Origin: Dolosicoccus paucivorans
GTDB taxonomy: Bacteria; Bacillota; Bacilli; Lactobacillales; Aerococcaceae
Direction of reading: 5' to 3'
Assembly (NCBI RefSeq): GCF_900100125.1
Contig: NZ_FNEL01000016.1
Location: 1-33,769 of the forward strand
Length of the DNA: 33,769 nucleotides
Part shown: piece by piece, positions 17,007 through 25,968 of the stretch
Position numbering within the stretch: the stretch's first letter is position 1
Layout: every line of letters starts with the position of its first letter
Made by a program: the position numbers and the translations under genes
Notes under the pieces: model-generated
The model's input: the letters and a program-made list of their open reading frames with translations, nothing else
Told to the model about the DNA's origin: nothing
Databases searched by the model: none

Positions 17007-18272
17007 TTAATCAGTGGAACGTTCGGATTTCCAAGTTTGGAAGGAACGTTTAATGGTTGTAACAAGCCCTTTATCGGTTGTCGTTAAGACATTACTCTTA
17101 TAAAATTCGCTACCTATCCATAAGGATAACCCCGTTAAGGCCAAAGTTCCTAAAACAGACAACCAAACGGTCGTCGGGCTGACCATTTCTAAAGCGATAC
17201 GGTAAGGCATAATAATCGGTGACCAAAAAGGAATCAGTGAAGCAACTTTTACAATCGGACTATTGGGTGCACTTAATGTGTACATACCGATATAAAATCC
17301 AATCACAGCCGTAAAGACCGCAGGTTGGATAATTTTTTGAACATCTTCTGTACGGCTTACTAAAGAGCCTAAAACGGCTGCTAAGCTTACGTAAAGTAAG
17401 ATACCCAAAACACCTAAAATGCCAATTTGAGCCAGAGAGATCGAAATCAAACTATTAAAATCAATCAATTCTGTAGGTAAATCAAAATCAAAGACTTTAG
17501 TAACAACCCCGTAGGCGATGAATCCAAAGATAATATAGGTCATTACTTGAGTTAAAATAACGAGTAAGATACCTACAATTTTACCAAAGTAGTAATCTTT
17601 CGCTTTCATACTGGATAAAATGATTTCCATCACTCGTGATCCTTTTTCTTGGGCCACTTCTTGAGCAATGAGTGAAGTATAAGTTACGATGAAGAAAAAG
17701 AGACTAAAGCCTAATATAAAGGCCACACCAATCTTCGCGTCAAAAGGATTATCGGCTTTTTCTTCAATGTTTCCTTCTTTATCGATGACTAAACGTTTTT
17801 CTTCAATTAAAATCGGGTGTTGTTTTAACTGCTGAATCTCTTCAACTTGAATTCCTAACTCTTTGAGTCCTTCTTCATATTGATAATCATTCACCATCTG
17901 AACTAAAGGAGCCGTGTTAACATCTGGACCATCGTCAAGCTTTGTAAAAACAGCCCTGCCGTCTTCCAAAGAAAAAGTTAGAACGCCGTTTATATCTCCT
18001 TGTTTTAGCTGTTCAACTGCTTCCTTCGTTGATGCATAAAAAGTGTAAGTATTCGTATCTTTTATTTGTTTAGCATATTCTTCAAACTGATCATCGCTAG
18101 TGACAATGCCAATCGGGTTCGATAGTTGTTTTGTTTCTTCCGACTGCATGAACCAACCTACGGCTCCTCCGATAATTAACGGAATCAGTGGACCTAACAC
18201 CATTGCCAAAAAGGCCCATGTTTTGACATTTTTACGGTAGACTTCTTTAATTACAATCCATAACTTATTCAT
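17007..18272 (-). CDS. natB: ABC transporter permease, NatB/ABC-2 type
   Basis: This 421-residue membrane protein starts at the ATG 18270-18272 (GGAGG 8 bases upstream); a longer in-frame start at 18293 lacks a site. It has an N-terminal helix (AFLAMVLGPLIPLIIGGAVG), a large extracytoplasmic loop (about 45-175), and then five or so membrane helices. These include the EVAQEKGSRVMEIILSSMKAKDYYFGK segment (quoted in part: EKGSRVMEIILSSMKA), typical of the NatB/ABC2_membrane_3 family. It overlaps natA by 8 bases. NatB relatives export sodium or, in other members, antibiotics and peptides; the substrate is unknown here. Confidence 0.85.
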   Translation of the reverse strand: MNKLWIVIKEVYRKNVKTWAFLAMVLGPLIPLIIGGAVGWFMQSEETKQLSNPIGIVTSDDQFEEYAKQIKDTNTYTFYASTKEAVEQLKQGDINGVLTFSLEDGRAVFTKLDDGPDVNTAPLVQMVNDYQYEEGLKELGIQVEEIQQLKQHPILIEEKRLVIDKEGNIEEKADNPFDAKIGVAFILGFSLFFFIVTYTSLIAQEVAQEKGSRVMEIILSSMKAKDYYFGKIVGILLVILTQVMTYIIFGFIAYGVVTKVFDFDLPTELIDFNSLISISLAQIGILGVLGILLYVSLAAVLGSLVSRTEDVQKIIQPAVFTAVIGFYIGMYTLSAPNSPIVKVASLIPFWSPIIMPYRIALEMVSPTTVWLSVLGTLALTGLSLWIGSEFYKSNVLTTTDKGLVTTIKRSFQTWKSERSTD

Positions 18273-19173
18273 GTGAACGCCCTCCTGCTTCATATTTAAA
18301 GATTTCCTCTAAACTCGGTGCTTGTTGGTTAAATACAGGAATGTAGCGTCCTTTAGTAATCTCATTAAATAAAGTTTCGGCCACTTGTTCATCTTCTAAC
18401 TTTAATAAGAATCGATTATTTTTTAAAACATTGACATCTTTTACTCTCGGTAACAAGGCTAAGTCTTCTGCTGCCCAATCGGAGGTTTCAATCGTCAAAT
18501 TAATTCGACCATAGGAATTGCGTACCTCATCAACCGTCCCGTTTAAGACTTCTTGACCGTGATGAATCATAACTAAACTATCGCACAACTCTTCAACGTT
18601 CGCCATATTATGGCTAGAAAAAATAATGGCACTCCCTTTTTCTTTTAAATATAAAATGCCTGCCTTTAATAAATCCGCATTCACCGGGTCCAACCCGCTG
18701 AAAGGCTCATCTAAAATAATTAAAGAAGGTTCATGGATTAAAGAGACGATCAATTGAACTTTTTGCTGGTTTCCTTTTGAAAGGCTACGGATTTTGTCAG
18801 TTTTTTTACCCTTTACATTAAACCGTTCCATCCATTGGTCTAAGCGTTGACGAATCACTTCTTTATCCATCCCGCGCAGTTGAGCTAAGTAAAGAACTTG
18901 TTGTTCGATCGTCAACTTATCATCCAATCCGCGTTCTTCTGGTAAGTAACCGACCGTATTATAGTCTTCTTCAGTTAACGAACGATGGTTCCACAAAACG
19001 TGACCTCCATCTTCCGGTGTTAAAAATCCTAAAATCATTCGGAAAATCGTTGTTTTACCCGAACCGTTTTGGCCAATCAATCCCATAATATGTCCTTGAG
19101 GAATCGAAAAAGAGACATTATCCACCGCTACTAAATCACCAAAGCGTTTTGTAATGTGGTTGACTTCTAACAT
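18265..19173 (-). CDS. natA: ABC transporter ATP-binding protein, NatA type
   Basis: This 302-residue cytoplasmic ATPase has Walker A GQNGSGKTT (about 34-42), the Q-loop region GYLPEERGL, the ABC signature LSKGNQQKVQ (about 134-143), Walker B LIILDEPFSGLDP (about 155-167) and the switch histidine in IIFSSHNM. The C-terminal 80 residues are the DUF4162-like extension common in NatA/CcmA exporters. Its GAGGAGG ribosome site lies within the last codons of the preceding 544-residue protein, one base apart from it, so the three genes are probably translated as a unit. Confidence 0.9.
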   Translation of the reverse strand: MLEVNHITKRFGDLVAVDNVSFSIPQGHIMGLIGQNGSGKTTIFRMILGFLTPEDGGHVLWNHRSLTEEDYNTVGYLPEERGLDDKLTIEQQVLYLAQLRGMDKEVIRQRLDQWMERFNVKGKKTDKIRSLSKGNQQKVQLIVSLIHEPSLIILDEPFSGLDPVNADLLKAGILYLKEKGSAIIFSSHNMANVEELCDSLVMIHHGQEVLNGTVDEVRNSYGRINLTIETSDWAAEDLALLPRVKDVNVLKNNRFLLKLEDEQVAETLFNEITKGRYIPVFNQQAPSLEEIFKYEAGGRSHE

Positions 19174-19174
19174 A

Positions 19175-20809
19175 TTAGTCCTCCTCTACTTCAAAGGTCT
19201 GTACCGCTCCGTTAGATACTGCATCAAATTTAACAATGGTTCCTTCTTTAACGAAAGGTAATTGATCATTTAATTTAATATTTGCTTTATAAATTTTACC
19301 ATCGACCATGAAGTAATAAACGGTATCGCCATCGACCACTGTTGCTTGAATCGATTGAATCTTCCCTTTAATCGCTTCACTTGGTAATTCTTCAATATCA
19401 TCTAATTGGGTGCCTAATGCATCAGAATATTGTTGAATTAATCGATCCACACTCGTATCAATCCATACTTTTTGATAGTTTTGAACATCAATTAAAGCAA
19501 AGGCTTTAATTAACCCCGCGCTATCTTTTAACGATAAGATGTACATTGGTTGACCATTTATATTCAGCAGTAAGGGGAAAGTAGCTTCATATCCTTTTTC
19601 TTGAACACTTCCTTCAGCAGAACGCATGGCTGAAAATTCTTCTGCCGCTGTAACAGGATACATAGTGGCTTCTTTTGTACGCATATTAACTAGTACGAAC
19701 CCAATATTAGATTCATCGGAAACAACGGATGTAATACCTGTATATAAATAAATATCATCTTCTAAAGGTAAATAGTTATATCCTTGAGTCGGCTCCGTAA
19801 CTCCCCTTTTAGCAAATAAAGCGTTCCAAAAGCCGTTAATGTATTTACCGCGCATTTCCAATTGATGCATAATTAACGGTGCGCTATGGACACGGTCAAT
19901 CCATGTAGGGATTTCATCTAATGAATACAATTGTGTCTCCCCTGTCATCGCGTTCAGGACGACAACGCCATTGGCTTCGGGTTCACGAATAAAGAAATTA
20001 CGTGTATAAGTCGTCGCAATATAATAAGGATTGCCCTCATCATCCACTTCGAAACTCGGCTCACCAAAAATATAAAATGGATAATTAAAACGTAATTTCC
20101 TTGGTACATAGCGGAAAAACTTATCGGAGTAACTATATTTAATCGGTTCTTTAGGTGTTTCAACGGTTACATCCCCTGATACCATATCCACCTTTAAGTA
20201 ATGGGGTAATCCTGTTCTAAAGTTGTTCACCCATTTGAAAAATCCGGCGTACTCTAAGGGCGTTACTCGGTAAGGCTGGCTAGAAATATTGATTTGCGTA
20301 TAGTCAGACGCAGCCACAAACTGAGAGACTAAATCAGTTAAAGCACCTAATTTTCGGTCTCCTAGTCGTTGAGCTGTATCGCGGTCAATTAAAGGAATTT
20401 CGTGAACATTACTTTCTTTAAAGTCCTTTTGAAAATCCTTTTGGGTGACTTGAATCATTTGACTATATTGTTTTGAAAAGAAAACCGGGGATAAAATGCT
20501 GTAGCTTAGACCTCCGATAACTAGGACTGCTAAAGGAATCATCAGCAAACGTCGATACTTTTTCGAACGGATAATGACATCATATTTGACTTCGTCCATG
20601 CCATCGGCAATGCTTTCAAATAAAATCAATCCGACAAGACCTATTAAAGCAAAACTCCAAAATTCTAAGGAAGCATAATGAATAGGCGGCAACATAATGT
20701 AATAGTAAACTAACATTATAATGAGCCAGATTATATATAAGACTAAACGGCTTTTCTTTGTTCGCTTAAACAAGCGATTATTTTTAATAGAATGGGTTAC
20801 ATCTTTCAT
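19175..20809 (-). CDS. Membrane protein of unknown function cotranscribed with natAB
   Basis: I do not recognise this 544-residue protein. Three hydrophobic helices lie near the N-terminus (about 22-42, 49-66 and 90-110). An extracytoplasmic domain of more than 400 residues follows, rich in aromatic residues. It has repeated beta-type segments of the form value-in-context (KVDMVSGDVTVETPKEP, VVVLNAMTGETQLYSLDEIP, LVNMRTKEATMYPVTAAEE), reminiscent of PepSY or propeller-like repeats. Residues about 480-544 look like a small OB-like barrel (KGKIQSIQATVVDGDTVYYF). Relatives of this size seem to occur in other Lactobacillales. It is spaced one base from natA, so it may be a partner or sensor for that transporter; this is inference. 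Confidence 0.7.
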   Translation of the reverse strand: MKDVTHSIKNNRLFKRTKKSRLVLYIIWLIIMLVYYYIMLPPIHYASLEFWSFALIGLVGLILFESIADGMDEVKYDVIIRSKKYRRLLMIPLAVLVIGGLSYSILSPVFFSKQYSQMIQVTQKDFQKDFKESNVHEIPLIDRDTAQRLGDRKLGALTDLVSQFVAASDYTQINISSQPYRVTPLEYAGFFKWVNNFRTGLPHYLKVDMVSGDVTVETPKEPIKYSYSDKFFRYVPRKLRFNYPFYIFGEPSFEVDDEGNPYYIATTYTRNFFIREPEANGVVVLNAMTGETQLYSLDEIPTWIDRVHSAPLIMHQLEMRGKYINGFWNALFAKRGVTEPTQGYNYLPLEDDIYLYTGITSVVSDESNIGFVLVNMRTKEATMYPVTAAEEFSAMRSAEGSVQEKGYEATFPLLLNINGQPMYILSLKDSAGLIKAFALIDVQNYQKVWIDTSVDRLIQQYSDALGTQLDDIEELPSEAIKGKIQSIQATVVDGDTVYYFMVDGKIYKANIKLNDQLPFVKEGTIVKFDAVSNGAVQTFEVEED

Positions 20810-20834
20810 TTCAACACTCCTTTTCGTTAAATTA

Positions 20835-20843
20835 ATTATATCA
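20835..20843 (-). promoter_or_regulatory. Extended -10 promoter of the 544-residue protein/natAB operon
   Basis: The minus strand reads TGATATAAT (TG-N-TATAAT) about 26 bases upstream of the ATG. No convincing -35 box is present at the usual spacing. Confidence 0.5.
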
Positions 20844-20868
20844 TTTCCGGTTTTATGCTGCTATTAGC

Positions 20869-20910
20869 AAAAAAAGACTTCGAAGTAGCCATTAAACTAC
20901 TTCAAAGTCT
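20869..20910 (-). terminator. Terminator after the UPF0178 gene
   Basis: The arms AGACTTCGAAGTAG and CTACTTCAAAGTCT (one mismatch) enclose an 8-base loop, with a T7 run on the minus strand. Confidence 0.85.
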
Positions 20911-20915
20911 CTATT

Positions 20916-21377
20916 TCATTTATTTTGATCAATTAACTCAGTTAACTGATTGACAAAATAATTTTCTTGTTCAGTTGTAAACTTTCCAGGACCTTTGATG
21001 CGCCCTTTTTGTCTTCTTTTTCTCTTTTTCTTTCTTTCATGCTGATGAATGTGACGCTGCATTAAAAGTTGGTCAATTTGTTGTACTGTGTAGATCATAC
21101 CTGTATGATGAATTGCTTTAGCTTTTTTAGCTAATACTAAACTCGCCAAACCATAATCTTGGGTAATAACAATATCGCTTGGTTGAACCATTTGTAATAA
21201 GTGGTAATCCACCGCATCAAATCCCGCATCAATAATAATCGTTTCGACCAACGGGTCATTAATTTCTTGATAATGATCATAAGTTGTAACGATAGTTATA
21301 GGAATTTGCTTGTCTTTGGCTACTTGAGTCGCCGCTTGCTTAACAGGACAACCATCACCATCAATCAAAAGACGCAA
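20916..21377 (-). CDS. UPF0178/DUF188 (YaiI/YqxD) family protein
   Basis: The protein has 153 residues if started at the TTG 21375-21377, which has AGGTGA 8 bases upstream and gives the usual family beginning (RLLIDGDGCPV). A GTG four codons earlier (21389) is the alternative. The PIN-like fold motifs are present: IDGDGCPVKQ, TIIIDAGFDAVDYHLL (about 61-76) and VITQDYGLASLVLAK (about 83-97). The C-terminus is strongly basic (KKKRKRRQKGRIKGPGKF), which would suit nucleic-acid contact. The family is widespread and has no settled function. It directly follows the ECF S-component gene. Confidence 0.85.
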   Translation of the reverse strand: MRLLIDGDGCPVKQAATQVAKDKQIPITIVTTYDHYQEINDPLVETIIIDAGFDAVDYHLLQMVQPSDIVITQDYGLASLVLAKKAKAIHHTGMIYTVQQIDQLLMQRHIHQHERKKKRKRRQKGRIKGPGKFTTEQENYFVNQLTELIDQNK

Positions 21378-21381
21378 ATCA

Positions 21382-21942
21382 TTATTCACCTACCGGATGG
21401 TAACGCTCTACAATCGGTTTAAGTAAAAAGTATAAAACAGGTACTAAAATCGACGTCGCCACCGCGTTAATTGTTCCAGCTGTTAAACCACTAAAGGCAT
21501 AAATTGCTGCTGCTTTAACAGTCATTTGCGAAACAATAATAGCCGTCAACCATTGCATCAGAAAAATCATCGCTACTTTTGTTACTCCAGCAACAACCCC
21601 TAAAGTCGCAATGGCAGGTACTGTGTCTCTTTTGCGAAAGACATTTTGGTAAACTCCTTGCATAACTAAAAGTGTTACGAGAGATTCAATAATCACTTTA
21701 GGAATACTTGTATAATACCCTGCAATAATATCAAAAATGACTAAGCCACCAATACCAGCAATCGATCCTCGTCTAAAGCCCATTAATAAAATGGAGAGTG
21801 CAACTAATGCATTCCCTGGATGAATAAAATGATTGTTTGGGCTTGGAATAGGTATTCGAATATAAAGAACCGATAAAGCCACTAATGCAGCATATAAAGC
21901 CATTTCGATTAAAGGAAAGGTTGAGTTATAAGACTTCTTCAT
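21382..21942 (-). CDS. ECF transporter S component (vitamin-type substrate)
   Basis: This 186-residue protein has six predicted membrane helices, the first being LIEMALYAALVALSVLYIRI. The loop that follows is PIPSPNNHFIHPGNALVAL. A Gly-rich third helix region GFRRGSIAGIGGLVIFDIIA, with conserved arginines, is typical of ECF S components in the HmpT/PdxU-like group. Such proteins capture a vitamin or precursor and use a shared EcfAA'T module that would be encoded elsewhere. The ATG (21940-21942) has GAAGGGA upstream; an in-frame TTG six codons earlier overlaps that site. Substrate is not assignable. It lies 25 bases after ald. Confidence 0.8.
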   Translation of the reverse strand: MKKSYNSTFPLIEMALYAALVALSVLYIRIPIPSPNNHFIHPGNALVALSILLMGFRRGSIAGIGGLVIFDIIAGYYTSIPKVIIESLVTLLVMQGVYQNVFRKRDTVPAIATLGVVAGVTKVAMIFLMQWLTAIIVSQMTVKAAAIYAFSGLTAGTINAVATSILVPVLYFLLKPIVERYHPVGE

Positions 21943-21967
21943 AGGATCCAGTCCCTTCAATATTTAA

Positions 21968-23077
21968 TTAGTGCTCAGCTTCTTTGTAAGGAACGTAAGT
22001 TAATCCTAAAGAGTCAGCAGCTGCTTCGTTCGTTAACTGTCCTTTAACAATATCGATACCTGATTCAATCATTGGGTCATTAATCGCTGCTTGTTCTAAA
22101 CCTACTTCAGCAATTTCTAAAGCAAATGGACCTGTGATGTTTTCTAAAGCAGCAGATGATGTTCTTGGGACTGCTCCTGGCATGTTTGGTACAGCGTAGT
22201 GTAACACGCCGAATTTTTCGATGATTGGTTCATCGTGGCTTGTTGCACGGTCATTTGATTCGAAGATACCACCTTGGTCCACTGCAATATCAACAATAAC
22301 AGAACCTGGTGCCATTTGTTTAACCGTTTCGTTTTTAACTAAAACTGGCGCTTTAGAGCCTGGAATTAACACCGCTCCAATAACGATATCAGCTTTCTTG
22401 ACGTAAGTATCAATGTTTTCTGGCGTTGACTCTACCACTTCGAAGTTTGGATATTGTTCTTTTAGTTGGGCTAGACGATCTTTGTTAACGTCTAAAACTG
22501 TTACGTTTGCACCTAAAGCATCAGCTTTTGCTGCAGCGTTTTCACCAACAACGCCCCCACCAATAACTGTTACTTGACCTGGATCAGTTCCTGGGACACC
22601 ACCTAATAGTAGCCCTTTACCACCAAAGTTTCTTTCTAAAAAGTGCATACCAATTTGAATAGACATACGACCTGCTACTTGGCTCATTGGAGTTAAGGCA
22701 GGAAGAGAGCCGTCCTCTGCTTTAATTGACTCATAAGCAACAGCAGTTGCGCCACTATCAACTAATGCTTTAGTTAATTCAGGTTCAGCTGCTAAGTGGA
22801 AGTAAGCAAAGATAATTAAACCTTCTTTGAAGTATTTGTACTCTGCTGGTTGTGGTTCTTTTACTTTCATAACCATTTCTACATCCCAAGCTTCGTCAGT
22901 AGAACCAATGGTTGCTCCTGCTTCTTTATATAAATCGTCAGAAAAACGTGTTCCTTCACCTGCGTGAGTTTCAACGACGACTTCGTGACCTGCATCAACT
23001 AGTTTTTTAACTAGCTCTGGAGATGCTGCGACACGGAATTCTTTGTTTTTAGTTTCTTTAACAATACCAATTTTCAC
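21968..23077 (-). CDS. ald: Alanine dehydrogenase
   Basis: Ald interconverts L-alanine and pyruvate plus ammonia with NAD. The 369-residue protein begins MKIGIVKETKNKEFRVAASP and shows the N-terminal catalytic region (VMKVKEPQPAEYKYF, about 69-83). The NAD-binding Rossmann motif is VIGGGVVGENAAAKADALGA (about 171-190), and the C-terminal HYAVPNMPGAVPRTSSAALE closes the active site. The length equals Bacillus Ald. It is first in a row with the ECF S component and the UPF0178 gene. In this setting it probably supplies pyruvate or alanine, according to nitrogen status. Confidence 0.95.
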   Translation of the reverse strand: MKIGIVKETKNKEFRVAASPELVKKLVDAGHEVVVETHAGEGTRFSDDLYKEAGATIGSTDEAWDVEMVMKVKEPQPAEYKYFKEGLIIFAYFHLAAEPELTKALVDSGATAVAYESIKAEDGSLPALTPMSQVAGRMSIQIGMHFLERNFGGKGLLLGGVPGTDPGQVTVIGGGVVGENAAAKADALGANVTVLDVNKDRLAQLKEQYPNFEVVESTPENIDTYVKKADIVIGAVLIPGSKAPVLVKNETVKQMAPGSVIVDIAVDQGGIFESNDRATSHDEPIIEKFGVLHYAVPNMPGAVPRTSSAALENITGPFALEIAEVGLEQAAINDPMIESGIDIVKGQLTNEAAADSLGLTYVPYKEAEH

Positions 23078-23154
23078 TGTTGATAACTCCTTTTCTTAAG
23101 ACAATAAAACAATTACTAAAAAAAGAATAACATTTTTTTAGCCTAGATAAAACT

Positions 23155-23183
23155 AAAAGGCTCGAATTTTCGAACCTTTTTTT
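23155..23183 (-). terminator. Terminator after trxA
   Basis: The arms AAAAGGCTCGAA and TTCGAACCTTTT pair with one G-T around a 2-base loop, next to T- and A-runs, just beyond the trxA stop codon. Confidence 0.75.
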
Positions 23184-23186
23184 AAA

Positions 23187-23501
23187 TTAATCGATATATT
23201 GATCAATGATAGCGCTTAAACGATTCTCATCATGAAAACCAACCAACTTTTCTTTCACTTCGCCATCTTTCATAACTAGTAAAGTTGGAATACTCATAAT
23301 ACCAAATTTTTGTGGGACGGCTTGTTCTTCGTCAACGTTCATCTTTAAAAAATCCACGCGACCATCATATTGATCAGATAATGATTCAATAACTGGCGTT
23401 TGCATACGACATGGTCCGCACCATGGAGCCCAAAAATCGACTACTACGACGCCTTCTTTTGTTTCTGCCTCAAAAACACTATCAGTAATATCTTTTAACA
23501 T
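23187..23501 (-). CDS. trxA: Thioredoxin
   Basis: This 104-residue disulfide reductase of the cytosol has active site WCGPC (27-31) in the context DFWAPWCGPCRMQ, the cis-proline in SIPTLLVMKDGE, and a normal thioredoxin length. The ATG at 23499-23501 was chosen because AAGGAG lies 8 bases upstream; an in-frame GTG three codons earlier abuts the site. It follows mutS2 by about 70 bases, the standard Firmicutes zapA-cvpA-mutS2-trxA order. Confidence 0.95.
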   Translation of the reverse strand: MLKDITDSVFEAETKEGVVVVDFWAPWCGPCRMQTPVIESLSDQYDGRVDFLKMNVDEEQAVPQKFGIMSIPTLLVMKDGEVKEKLVGFHDENRLSAIIDQYID

Positions 23502-23572
23502 GTTCTTCACTCCTTTAGTTTGTTCACTCTATATTTTATCATATTTAGCGTTTTAACAACATGATTGTGCTT

Positions 23573-25954
23573 TTACTTAAAGACAACTACTGTGGATCCA
23601 TCGCCACCCGCATTAGGATGAGAGTAGGCATAGGAATCTACTTGTGGGTGACGTTTCAAATATTGATGAACCCCTTGCCTTAAGGCTCCTGTTCCTTTTC
23701 CGTGAATAATAGTTACTTGAGGATGATGGGATAATAAGGCAGAATCAATATACTGGTCAAGTCGGTTCATCGCTTGTTCGTAACGTTCACCGCGCAAATC
23801 TAAACTAGTTGGTGCTTTAGGTCCTGCACTTCGTTGCACGTTGACTCTAACAGCTGGAGTATCATCTTGTTGGTCTTTTAAAGGTTTTAAATCTTTTTCT
23901 TTAACTGTTAATTTCAAAATCCCCATTTGAACGACATATTCTTTATTTTTAGCATCTGCTTCAATAATCGTTCCTCTTTGACCGTAAGTTAATACTTCAA
24001 CATCATCGCCAACTTTTATTTGTTTTTTCTTTTTAGCCCGTTTTAAGACGCGATTTTTTTGAAGAGGTTCGGGTTGTTTTAACTTATTTAAAGCAGTCCG
24101 TTTATCAATTAGAACGTGCTCTTTAATTGTATTGTTTTCGCCTTGTTCTAATTGTAAGTCGCGAATTTCTTGAATAATCTTTTCAGCGTCTTCTTTAGCT
24201 TTTTCAACGACTTTATTTGCTTCTTGTCTAGCTCGGTCCATTAATTGATCTTTCGTTGTTTGATAGCGATTAAATTCTCGTCTTAAATCACGAAGTAACT
24301 CGTCAGCTTTGTTTAATTGCTCCTGGGCTTGGTATTCAGTTTCTTCAGCTTTACGACGTTGATGCTCTAAGTTAGCGACCATTTCATTCATCGATTGACT
24401 TTCGACAGTGATTCCTTGGCGAGCCATTTGTAAAATATCATCTCGTAATCCTAAACGTTGAGAAATCTCAATCGCATTGGATCGTCCAGGAACGCCGATC
24501 AATAATCGATAGGTTGGCGAGAGTGTATCTTGGTCAAATTCCATACTGGCATTAATCGTCCCCGGCGCTTCGTGGGCGTACACCTTTAATTCAGGATAAT
24601 GGGTCGTTGCCATGACTGTTGCTCCAACTTTTCGAATATATTCTAAAATTCCCATGGCTAAAGCGGCCCCTTCTTGAGGATCCGTCCCTGAACCTAATTC
24701 GTCAAATAGTAATAAAGAGCGATGAGTAAAGGAATTAATCATTTCAACAATATTTGTCATATGAGAAGAGAAAGTACTTAAACTTTGCTCAATGGATTGT
24801 TCATCGCCAATATCAGCGTAAACTCCATCAAAAATACCTAATTGACTACGCTCTTTAGCGGGGATATGCAGACCGGACTGTCCCATTAATTGCAGTAAGC
24901 CGAGCGTTTTTAAAAGAATCGTCTTTCCTCCGGTGTTAGGTCCGGTAATAATTAAAGCGTAGTAATTTTCGCCGAGTAAAATATCATTGGGTACACTTTG
25001 TTTGCGATCAATGAGTGGATGATGGGCTTGCCATAAAGCAATTCGGTTATCTTCATTAAAATAAGGTCTTGTCGCGTTTGTTTCTTTGGCGTATTTCGCT
25101 CGTGCTTGAATAAAGTCTAATTGTGCAATAAATGTTTCATTTAACCTTAGTTCACTTACATGAGGCATTAATTGTTGAGATAATTCAAATAAAATTCGCT
25201 CAATCTCACGACGTTCTTGAATGGCTAATTCTGATAACTTGTTATTTAATTGAACGACGGCTTGAGGTTCAATAAACAATGTCTGTCCTGTTCCACTTTC
25301 ATCATGAACGGTCCCTTTAAAGCTCGCGCGGTACGTTGCTTTAACGGGCAACACGTAGCGTTGGTTACGAATGGTAATTAATTTATCACTTAATTGTTCG
25401 CTTTGACGCTTAATAAGATCATTCAAAATTTTTCGAGCTTGAGTTTCTGATTGGTCTTGTTGTCTACGAATCGAAGATAACTTAGACGAAGCACTTGTCT
25501 TAACACTCCCGTCATCTTCTAAAGCGTTCGTTAGCGCACTAATAATATGAGGAATATCAATCATCTGGTCAGCCCAATAGGATAATTGGGGATACCACTT
25601 CTCCTCTTCTGCTTGGTTCTTAAAGAAGCGAACAGTTTCTCGGCAAGAGACTAATAAGTGTTTGATCATATTAAGCTCTTTACCATTGAGTCCTGCGCCT
25701 AATTCAAGGCGTTTAAAAGCTTCTTCTAAGTGCCCTAAAGTAACAATTGGAATATGATAAGAACGTTGCAGTAACTCTAGAGATTGGTCTGTTTCTTGTT
25801 GCCAAGTAATTAATGTATCTAAATCATCACTTGGTGTGAGCTGTCGTACTTTTTGTTGTCCGGCTTTTGTTTGTGTTAGTGTTTCAATGTGTTCAATAAT
25901 TTTATCAAACTCAAGGGTGACATAAATTTTCGGATAAGTTGAAATAGTAATCAC
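23573..25954 (-). CDS. mutS2: MutS2 endonuclease/ATPase
   Basis: MutS2 acts in recombination control and in collided-ribosome rescue (Smr nuclease). The protein has up to 793 residues, with a helical core domain. The ATPase follows: Walker A TGPNTGGKTILLKTLG (about 337-352), DELGSGTDP Walker B (about 416-424) and TTHYPELK. Next come a long coiled coil (about 520-640), a KOW-like barrel (GDDVEVLTYGQRGTIIEA) and the C-terminal Smr domain (LDLRGERYEQA; IHGKGTGALRQGV). The annotated start is a GTG (25952-25954) two codons after a stop, with no ribosome site at a usable distance. An AAAAGAGTGAT sequence would instead fit an ATT at 25943-25945. Confidence 0.93.
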   Translation of the reverse strand: MITISTYPKIYVTLEFDKIIEHIETLTQTKAGQQKVRQLTPSDDLDTLITWQQETDQSLELLQRSYHIPIVTLGHLEEAFKRLELGAGLNGKELNMIKHLLVSCRETVRFFKNQAEEEKWYPQLSYWADQMIDIPHIISALTNALEDDGSVKTSASSKLSSIRRQQDQSETQARKILNDLIKRQSEQLSDKLITIRNQRYVLPVKATYRASFKGTVHDESGTGQTLFIEPQAVVQLNNKLSELAIQERREIERILFELSQQLMPHVSELRLNETFIAQLDFIQARAKYAKETNATRPYFNEDNRIALWQAHHPLIDRKQSVPNDILLGENYYALIITGPNTGGKTILLKTLGLLQLMGQSGLHIPAKERSQLGIFDGVYADIGDEQSIEQSLSTFSSHMTNIVEMINSFTHRSLLLFDELGSGTDPQEGAALAMGILEYIRKVGATVMATTHYPELKVYAHEAPGTINASMEFDQDTLSPTYRLLIGVPGRSNAIEISQRLGLRDDILQMARQGITVESQSMNEMVANLEHQRRKAEETEYQAQEQLNKADELLRDLRREFNRYQTTKDQLMDRARQEANKVVEKAKEDAEKIIQEIRDLQLEQGENNTIKEHVLIDKRTALNKLKQPEPLQKNRVLKRAKKKKQIKVGDDVEVLTYGQRGTIIEADAKNKEYVVQMGILKLTVKEKDLKPLKDQQDDTPAVRVNVQRSAGPKAPTSLDLRGERYEQAMNRLDQYIDSALLSHHPQVTIIHGKGTGALRQGVHQYLKRHPQVDSYAYSHPNAGGDGSTVVVFK

Positions 25955-25968
25955 TCTTTTCTAGCGTA

